The translations under genes and the position numbers were made by a program. Below are positions 1-5,366 of a stretch of 12,785 nucleotides of DNA, in pieces. Within the stretch, counting starts at the first letter, position 1, and each line of letters starts with the position of its first letter. This DNA comes from a bacterium (GTDB taxonomy: Bacteria; Vulcanimicrobiota; Xenobia; Xenobiales; Xenobiaceae), in the NCBI GenBank assembly GCA_017444165.1, contig JAFSXH010000010.1, positions 1 through 12,785 on the forward strand, given 5' to 3'. The notes beneath the pieces are model-generated. The model searched no databases, was not told the origin of the DNA, and worked only from the letters and a program-made list of their open reading frames with translations.

Positions 1-21
1 CAGAAACATCGATATTGAAAA

Positions 22-98
22 GCAGTTGTGACTTTTTGGTGAGCCGACATCTCGGAGCGGAGCGAAGAGCGGAGGCTAAACAAAAAGGTCACAACTGC
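22..98. repeat. Imperfect long inverted repeat (MITE-like or structured RNA element)
   Basis: The left arm at 22-38 (GCAGTTGTGACTTTTTG) pairs with the right arm at 81-98 along 17 base pairs, with one unpaired base at 87. Inside, after a symmetric 3x3 internal loop (39-41 and 78-80), AGCC at 42-45 can pair with GGCT at 74-77. The apical part is purine-rich and repeats AGCGGAG at 56-62 and 68-74; CCGA (44-47) and TCGG (52-55) offer an alternative small hairpin. Neither strand has a strong T tract: after the stem the minus strand reads TTTTC, and the plus strand has none. It is therefore not a good intrinsic terminator for any visible gene. No target-site duplication is obvious. The likeliest reading is an interspersed palindromic element, but a structured RNA or the end of an unseen transcript to the left is possible. 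Confidence 0.75.
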
Positions 99-109
99 CC
101 TACACAAAC

Positions 110-182
110 ACAACGTATCAGACTTACAACGTAAAAACGCATAGACGTAACCTTATACATTACTTACAGGGCTTACAACGTA
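110..182. repeat. Short direct repeats of ACAACGTA upstream of truD
   Basis: ACAACGTA occurs at 110-117, 126-133 and 175-182. The last two copies sit in an identical 11-mer, CTTACAACGTA (123-133 and 172-182). The copy at 124-134 forms a small palindrome, TTAC-AAC-GTAA. They lie 65 to 138 bases upstream of the truD start, where a promoter or operator is expected. No good -35/-10 pair coincides with them, so any regulatory role is inference. Confidence 0.4.
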
Positions 183-233
183 CTGCAAAGGTAGAGTTAA
201 TTTCAAATAGAAAATGTGAGAAGCAACTTTCCT

Positions 234-240
234 AAGAGGT
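234..240 (+). promoter_or_regulatory. Ribosome binding site of truD, supports the TTG start
   Basis: AAGAGGT lies about eight bases before the TTG at 248. This is good spacing and decides in favour of the rare TTG start over the in-frame ATG at codon 16 (293-295), which falls inside conserved N-terminal sequence. Confidence 0.65.
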
Positions 241-247
241 ACATAAA

Positions 248-1285
248 TTGATAACTTACATAACGAAGAACTTACCTGGCATCGGCGGAGTTATGCGCTC
301 CATCCCAGAGGATTTTCAAGTTAAAGAGATCCCAGCTTATGAACCTTCGGGAGAGGGCGAACATCTATTTTTAGAGATTACAAAAAAACAAATTACAACC
401 CAAGCTGTCATCTCAGAGTTGGCTCACGCACTCGGTATACCGAGCAACGATATAGGTTACGCAGGCATGAAAGATCGTCAAGCTGTAACGACACAGCGTA
501 TTTCTGTTCCTGCCGCTACCTGGCCTAAAGAGTCCATTGATTTTAGTTTTCAAGTTAAAATCTTAGGCTTACACAACAACAAGATCCGCACAGGCCACTT
601 GAAAGGCAATCATTTCCAGATCCGCCTCCGCCAAGTTTCGACAGATTGGCCGCAATTAGTACCGCCAATAGTTGAAGAACTTCAACAAAAAGGGTTTGCC
701 AATTTTTACGGGCCACAACGTTTTGGTCGTGATGGAGATAACGCAGAAGTAGGCTTAAAAGCTCTGCGATCTGGCAGAGTTTTTGGTCCCAAATGGCGCA
801 AGTGGTTAATTATCTCTGCTTTGCAGTCCGAGCTTTTCAATAATTGGCTGAATAGGCGCATTAATGATGGCTTGTTCTCTGTCGCTCTGAAAGGGGATGT
901 GTTCGGAAAATTGCCTCAGGGAGGCATATTCTATTCTCAGAATCCAGAAGACGAACAGCCTAGGTTGGATAATTTTGAAATAAGCCCCTTGGGACCGATC
1001 TTTGGCTATAAAATGTTTAAAGCTAAAGATGAAGCCCTGGAGAGAGAAAAGACAATTCTTGACGAGTACTCTATTGATTTAGAACAATTTAGGGCTTTAA
1101 AAGCCGAAGGCAGTCGCCGCAAGGCCCGCTTAAAGGTTGAAAATCTACAAGTTAGCGAGGCAGATGGCGATCCTGTATTTAGTTTTACTCTGCCAGCGGG
1201 AAGTTACGCCAGCGTCTTCATGGGCGAATTTATGAAGAACGATCTGACAATTAGTGAAGCTCAAGAGGACGACAACGAAGGATAA
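248..1285 (+). CDS. truD: tRNA pseudouridine(13) synthase TruD
   Basis: This enzyme isomerises uridine 13 of tRNA-Glu to pseudouridine in the cytoplasm. The 345 residues match the family length (about 350 in E. coli). The catalytic motif GYAGMKDRQAVTTQ is at residues 70-83, with the catalytic Asp at 76. The TruD signature NFYGPQRFG is at 152-160. The C-terminal family motif LPAGSYASVFMGEF is present near residues 313-326. The start is TTG with AAGAGGT upstream; starting at ATG codon 16 would cut into the MRSIPEDFQVKEIP region that belongs to the family N-terminus. It is the only rightward gene here and is monocistronic as far as can be seen. Its stop codon directly abuts the stop of the convergent yihY gene, so the two transcripts probably overlap. 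The identification is secure. Confidence 0.95.
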   Translation: MITYITKNLPGIGGVMRSIPEDFQVKEIPAYEPSGEGEHLFLEITKKQITTQAVISELAHALGIPSNDIGYAGMKDRQAVTTQRISVPAATWPKESIDFSFQVKILGLHNNKIRTGHLKGNHFQIRLRQVSTDWPQLVPPIVEELQQKGFANFYGPQRFGRDGDNAEVGLKALRSGRVFGPKWRKWLIISALQSELFNNWLNRRINDGLFSVALKGDVFGKLPQGGIFYSQNPEDEQPRLDNFEISPLGPIFGYKMFKAKDEALEREKTILDEYSIDLEQFRALKAEGSRRKARLKVENLQVSEADGDPVFSFTLPAGSYASVFMGEFMKNDLTISEAQEDDNEG

Positions 1286-1303
1286 TTATTGCGGCAATAT
1301 CCT
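1279..1303. other. Small imperfect hairpin at the truD/yihY junction
   Basis: AGGAT (1279-1283) pairs with ATCCT (1299-1303), enclosing ATTG-CGG-CAAT (1288-1298) with a four-base bulge on the left side. It straddles the two abutting stop codons and could act as a weak bidirectional transcription end. The stem is short and AT-rich, and no clean T tract follows on either strand, so terminator function is doubtful. Confidence 0.2.
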
Positions 1304-2260
1304 CTTTCCGCTCCTCAACTCTTGTTGATAAGCGTAAGCGTAAACAACCTCTGCACCTAAGAGAAAGACTATAGCCACAACATAGAGCCAAGTCATCAAA
1401 CCGATCAAGTACCAAATTGAACCGTAGAAAGCCGATACCTGACCGAAACGGATACCGTATTCCAGGTATGCTAAACTAGAAAGCTTCCAAGTTATGCCTG
1501 AAAACAAAGCACCAGGTATTAAATAACTGACAGGCAAGGCTTCAGCGGGCAAGAGTCGATACATCATTAAGAAGAGGGCACTCGCACCTAAGGGAACCAT
1601 AACCCAGGATACTAACCAACTCCATATCATAGCCTGATCGAAAGAAAAACCTAAAAATGTCGGCAACGAAAAACTGGAGATAACGTTTTCTACCAAGCTC
1701 ATCAAACCAGTGAAGGTCAACAAAACCACAAAGGCTAGACCTGTGACCAAAATTAAATACATACTCACTAGGTTACTAGAAAACCAATTGCGCCTATTAG
1801 TGATATTCCAAACTTTATTCAAGCTCATCTCCATAGAGACGAACATATGACGGCCAGACCACAGCCCCAAGATAATAGAGATAATTACATTGCGCCCTAT
1901 ATGGTCGGCCAAAACGGATAACTCTTGTTCTATCCACTCACTAGTTGCAGGCATAAGTTGCTGAATTAAACCTATGGTGTAAGCCAACCCATCGAGCTCA
2001 GTCAATTCTGCGTTGCTAACTCGAGAAAGACCTAAAATTACCTGTTGATGTATCCAATCTATGGAAAAGACCCATCCAAAAAAACTCACCAGGGACAGAC
2101 ACATAGGAAATAGTGACAACAGAGCATAAAAGGCAATTCCTGAGGCCAAAAATGCACAATCGTCCCTGATAAAATTGCGGATAACATCGGCTAAAACTAG
2201 AAGCCAAAATCTGCAAATGTGGCGCAGTTTCTCTCCAAAACCTTTAGGTGAAAAGTTCAT
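1286..2260 (-). CDS. YihY/virulence factor BrkB-family integral membrane protein
   Basis: This is a multi-pass inner-membrane protein of the YihY (BrkB, formerly mis-named ribonuclease BN) family. Its molecular function is not established. With the ATG at 2258-2260 it has 324 residues and about six hydrophobic segments (roughly 38-62, 123-145, 165-190, 210-235, 243-263 and 280-308). Family hallmarks are AFLASGIAFYALLSLFP near 36-52, LNKVWN at 147-152, and YGSIWYLIGLMTWLY at 279-293 followed by LGAEVVYAYAY. A GTG at 2311 would add 17 residues, but neither start has a clear Shine-Dalgarno sequence. I prefer the ATG because family members begin only about 30 residues before the first helix. The start overlaps the 3' end of the upstream pilT-like gene by 17 bases, which suggests translational coupling. 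It is the last gene of the leftward operon and ends against truD. Confidence 0.88.
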   Translation of the reverse strand: MNFSPKGFGEKLRHICRFWLLVLADVIRNFIRDDCAFLASGIAFYALLSLFPMCLSLVSFFGWVFSIDWIHQQVILGLSRVSNAELTELDGLAYTIGLIQQLMPATSEWIEQELSVLADHIGRNVIISIILGLWSGRHMFVSMEMSLNKVWNITNRRNWFSSNLVSMYLILVTGLAFVVLLTFTGLMSLVENVISSFSLPTFLGFSFDQAMIWSWLVSWVMVPLGASALFLMMYRLLPAEALPVSYLIPGALFSGITWKLSSLAYLEYGIRFGQVSAFYGSIWYLIGLMTWLYVVAIVFLLGAEVVYAYAYQQELRSGKRILPQ

Positions 2261-3305
2261 TATGCCGTTTAATAATCTCAATATCTGTACAGAGATCTTC
2301 TGCCATCTCACGCGATATCTGACGATTGTGGAGTAAATAAGCCAAATGTAAATCTAAAGTCTGCATACCTTCAGAGCGGCCCATCATTAAGAAACTGCGC
2401 ACTTGAGATATGCGACCATCACGAATGATACCCGCTAAACTTGTATTGACTATCATTATCTCCATAGCCGCTATGCGACCACCACTCAATTTAGGAATGA
2501 GCTGTTGACAGACGACCGCTTTCAAACATCCTGAAAGCAAAGAGCGTATTTGGGCTTGCTCCTCGGGAGGAAAGACATCGACAATACGAGAGAGAGTTTG
2601 AGCAACGGAATTGGTGTGCAAAGTTGCCAAAACCAAGTGACCCGTCTCAGCCGCTCTCAAAGCTTGCTGAATGGTATCGAGATCGCGCATCTCACCGATC
2701 ATAACTACATCTGGAGATTCACGCAAAGAATCTCTCAAGGCATCGGCAAAATTTTTAGCGTGACGACCCAATTCGCGCTGTTCTAAGTAAGATTTGCCGA
2801 GAGGATGGATAAACTCAATAGGATCTTCAATCGTGATAATGTGATCAGTACGCGTATGATTTATGCGATTTAAAATGGCCGCCAAAGTTGTTGACTTTCC
2901 ACTGCCAGTGGGTCCAGTTACTAAAATCAATCCCTTATCGAGATCTCCAAAAGTCTCAATAACCTTCGGCAACCCTAAATCTTCTATAGTAGGTATACTA
3001 TTGGGTATGACTCTAAGAACTGCCCCGCGACCGTTGTACTGATTCATAGCATTAACTCGGAAACGAGCTAAATCTGGCACTTCATAAGAGAAATCGACAT
3101 CACCCATAGTAATAAAGGTCTCATAATCGCTCTCGTTCATTATGGGAAAGATCATATTGGCGACCGTCTCTTCATCGAGAGGATCGAGATCTAAAAAACG
3201 TATACTGCCTTGGATACGCAACGCAGGCCGACAATTCTCTTGAATGTGTAAATCCGAAGCCCCTGCTGTAACCGCCTGTTGTAAAAGCTCATGCAATGTC
3301 AACAT
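2244..3305 (-). CDS. pilT: PilT-type twitching motility ATPase (first paralogue, canonical P-loop)
   Basis: This is a hexameric cytoplasmic secretion ATPase that drives type IV pilus retraction at the inner membrane. It has 353 residues, close to the usual PilT length. The N-terminal PAS-like part includes GASDLHIQ (15-22). Walker A is GPTGSGKS (131-138), the Asp box IEDPIE is at 159-164, and the Walker B region ends in the PilT signature GEMRD (204-208). The His box contains TGHLV (221-225) and LHTNS (229-233). The C-terminal region has AGIIRDGRISQVRS (291-304), a variant of the conserved AIRNLIRE retraction motif. A ribosome site AGGAA sits eight bases before the ATG. It starts four bases after the stop of the second PilT-like gene and overlaps yihY at its 3' end. 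No pilB, pilC or pilin gene is visible here. Confidence 0.93.
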   Translation of the reverse strand: MLTLHELLQQAVTAGASDLHIQENCRPALRIQGSIRFLDLDPLDEETVANMIFPIMNESDYETFITMGDVDFSYEVPDLARFRVNAMNQYNGRGAVLRVIPNSIPTIEDLGLPKVIETFGDLDKGLILVTGPTGSGKSTTLAAILNRINHTRTDHIITIEDPIEFIHPLGKSYLEQRELGRHAKNFADALRDSLRESPDVVMIGEMRDLDTIQQALRAAETGHLVLATLHTNSVAQTLSRIVDVFPPEEQAQIRSLLSGCLKAVVCQQLIPKLSGGRIAAMEIMIVNTSLAGIIRDGRISQVRSFLMMGRSEGMQTLDLHLAYLLHNRQISREMAEDLCTDIEIIKRHNELFT

Positions 3306-3309
3306 AAAT

Positions 3310-4410
3310 CTAATTCCTATTTTTCTTGGCGTAGAGAGATTCTAATCTAGAGGCTAAATCTTTCTTGTTATGACCTCTGCTCAAGGCCTCATCCCCAGAA
3401 ACATACCCTTGCTTAACCAGATTGAGAAGCTCATTATCCATCAATCTCATTCCCTTATTAACGGAAGATTCAATAACACCAGGCAATTGATGGCACTTAT
3501 CTTCTCTAATTATGTTGGCTACAGCATCAGTGTTGATCATTAACTCAACAGCAGGGATCTGTCCTTTAGCATCGATGCGAGGTAAAAGTTGCTGACAGAC
3601 CACAGCATTCAAACTGTCAGCCAACATGGTCCTTACTTGCCACTGCTGTTGCGAAGGGAAAGAGCCGATAAGGCGACTTATGGTATGTGTCGCCGAAGTG
3701 GTGTGCATAGTACTCAAAACTAAGTGGCCCGTCTCAGCTGCCGTTATAGCTAAAGAGATGGTTTCAAAATCACGCAACTCTCCCACCACAATAACATCGG
3801 GATCTTCACGCAGAGCAGCCACTAAAGCTCGGTGAAAACTATAAACATGATGACCCACTTGACGCTGCATGACCATAGCCATATTGTTGGTGTGTATATA
3901 TTCTATGGGATCTTCGATCATAATCATATGCACAGCGCGGTTATCATTAATATATCGACACATAGCTGCCAGAGTGCTACTCTTGCCACAACCAGCAGGG
4001 CCAGTAACCAGAACCAAACCGTTTCTATTCGTGGTCAATTTAGCGATGTTCTCTGGCAAATGTAACTCTTCTATAGTAGGCGGTACCCAGGGTACTAAAC
4101 GAAAGGCCACTGAAAGGCCACGACTCTGCATATAAGCATTGCAACGAAAACGACAGACCCCAATCGAACCGACCTCGCACTCATAAGCAAAGTCAGCACT
4201 AAAATTGTTTTGCAGATCCTCGTACTCCTGCGGAGTCATAGCAACTTTGAGAATTTCATCTAAATCCTCAGAGGTAACATTGATCATGTTATTTATAGGT
4301 GTCAAAGTACCGTAAACTCGAATTGCAGGAGGGTAACCAGAGATTAATAGCAGATCTGATCCCTCAGAGTCAATCATTTCCTTAAAACAAAGATCCAATG
4401 AGATAGACAT
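3310..4410 (-). CDS. PilT-type twitching motility ATPase (second paralogue, atypical P-loop)
   Basis: This is a second pilus-retraction-type ATPase of 366 residues, encoded just upstream of the first. Walker A is GPAGCGKSS (137-145), with Cys141 in place of the usual Ser/Thr. The Asp box IEDPIE is at 165-170, Walker B ends in GELRD (210-214), and the His box has TGHLV (228-232) and MHTTS (235-239). All catalytic residues are kept, so it should be active. The C-terminal motif AVANIIREDKCHQLPGVI (296-313) resembles the PilT AIRNLIREGKTHQ motif more closely than that of its neighbour. By analogy with PilT/PilU pairs, one may be an accessory retraction motor; which is which cannot be told from sequence alone. 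Its start follows the whiA stop by 20 bases, with AGGAAG and AGGA stretches upstream. It lies mid-operon. Confidence 0.9.
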   Translation of the reverse strand: MSISLDLCFKEMIDSEGSDLLLISGYPPAIRVYGTLTPINNMINVTSEDLDEILKVAMTPQEYEDLQNNFSADFAYECEVGSIGVCRFRCNAYMQSRGLSVAFRLVPWVPPTIEELHLPENIAKLTTNRNGLVLVTGPAGCGKSSTLAAMCRYINDNRAVHMIMIEDPIEYIHTNNMAMVMQRQVGHHVYSFHRALVAALREDPDVIVVGELRDFETISLAITAAETGHLVLSTMHTTSATHTISRLIGSFPSQQQWQVRTMLADSLNAVVCQQLLPRIDAKGQIPAVELMINTDAVANIIREDKCHQLPGVIESSVNKGMRLMDNELLNLVKQGYVSGDEALSRGHNKKDLASRLESLYAKKNRN

Positions 4411-4430
4411 GATTCCTGCCGCTTCCTATT

Positions 4431-5366
4431 TTACAAATTTATTCCTTTATTGTTTTCCGATACAACTTCACTCGCTAACTCTTCCAGCTTGTTGAGCCTC
4501 CTGCTAATTGTGGAGACCGCTAATCTAGGCTCACACATTTGCCCTAATTTTCTGAGTGAAGCCTCTGGATATTCCAAACGCAAATTAGCTATATCTTGCA
4601 AATCTTGTGACAATCCTTGCAACTTACCACTGTCTAACAGAATATGTATACTTTCGATCTGTTCAAACGAAGAACGACTGGAACGAGCCAAATTAGCACT
4701 CTCTGCATTGACTAAACGGCTGACATCGTTGCGCGTTTCCTTGAAAGCTCTGATCTCTTCATAGTTCATGCGCGAAGAATTAGCTCCAATAATCGTCAAC
4801 ACCTCAGAGATATCTTCAGCTTTTTTAACTGAAATTACCCAATTGTTCTTTTTCAACACACGACTAGAGTGTATACCATCAAGCTGCAAAAAATTCTGTA
4901 CCTTTTCGGCTAACTCAATTTTAGGCAAGACCCAGTCCAAACGATATTCACGCTTGGGATCGCAGACAGAACCAAAAGATAAAAATAAACCACTCAACCA
5001 GTGGCGGCGGCAACATATATCTAGATTCAAGCTCTCTAATTTTAATTTAGCCTCATTTAATTCTGGTAAGTCAAGTAACTTGATGATATACCACGCCCCC
5101 TCTTCACTCTCTCCCTCCGATTTCGTCCACAAAAAATCTATCTCTAAACTATTGAGAATTTTTGAAACAAAACGCGCACATCCCAGAGAGGAAAAGCGCA
5201 GAACTTTACCAGAATAAATTTGAAAATCTTTCAAAGACTCCAATATAGCCAATAAAACGTACTGGCGACAACATCCTCGTACCTTAGTGCGGGAGATCTC
5301 CTCTCGCACTTGAGAAGAAAAAGAGTTAGCTAACTCTGGAAAGACTTTGTTAATATCAGATTCCAC
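4431..5366 (-). CDS. whiA: WhiA-family DNA-binding protein (sporulation/division regulator)
   Basis: WhiA is a DNA-binding protein with a degenerate LAGLIDADG homing-endonuclease-like domain and a C-terminal helix-turn-helix. It controls sporulation-linked division in Streptomyces, and influences cell division and chromosome segregation in Bacillus. The 311 residues match the family length. The N-terminal CCRQYVLLAI (32-41) and FLSFGSV (128-134) correspond to conserved WhiA positions. MNYEEIRAFKETRNDVSRLV (200-219) and NAESANL (220-226) match the family signature. The helix-turn-helix part includes SLRKLGQM (270-277) and STISRRLNKLEELA (285-298). The start is GTG at 5366, six bases after AGAGG (5373-5377) inside the end of gyrA2. 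The two genes overlap by 11 bases and are probably translationally coupled. In most Firmicutes whiA lies with rapZ and yvcK; here it sits between gyrA and pilT-like genes. Confidence 0.9.
   Translation of the reverse strand: MESDINKVFPELANSFSSQVREEISRTKVRGCCRQYVLLAILESLKDFQIYSGKVLRFSSLGCARFVSKILNSLEIDFLWTKSEGESEEGAWYIIKLLDLPELNEAKLKLESLNLDICCRRHWLSGLFLSFGSVCDPKREYRLDWVLPKIELAEKVQNFLQLDGIHSSRVLKKNNWVISVKKAEDISEVLTIIGANSSRMNYEEIRAFKETRNDVSRLVNAESANLARSSRSSFEQIESIHILLDSGKLQGLSQDLQDIANLRLEYPEASLRKLGQMCEPRLAVSTISRRLNKLEELASEVVSENNKGINL

Noticed and set aside
22..98. Palindrome as an intrinsic terminator
   Set aside because: The plus strand has no T run after the stem. The minus strand has only TTTTC, and no minus-strand gene ends before it within the window.
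197..202. TTAATT as a -10 box of truD, with TTACAA (173-178) as -35
   Set aside because: The -10 match is poor at 18-base spacing, and other pairs nearby are equally weak.
2016..2216. 66-residue minus-strand ORF inside yihY
   Set aside because: It is a shifted frame within a well-supported YihY-family gene.
2261..2311. GTG start of yihY adding 17 residues
   Set aside because: There is no Shine-Dalgarno sequence, the overlap with the pilT-like gene would be longer, and the family needs no such extension. The ATG at 2260 is preferred, though its ribosome site is also weak.
4768..5217. 149-residue plus-strand ORF opposite whiA
   Set aside because: It is antisense to a clear WhiA, has no recognisable domain, and its composition follows from the opposite strand.
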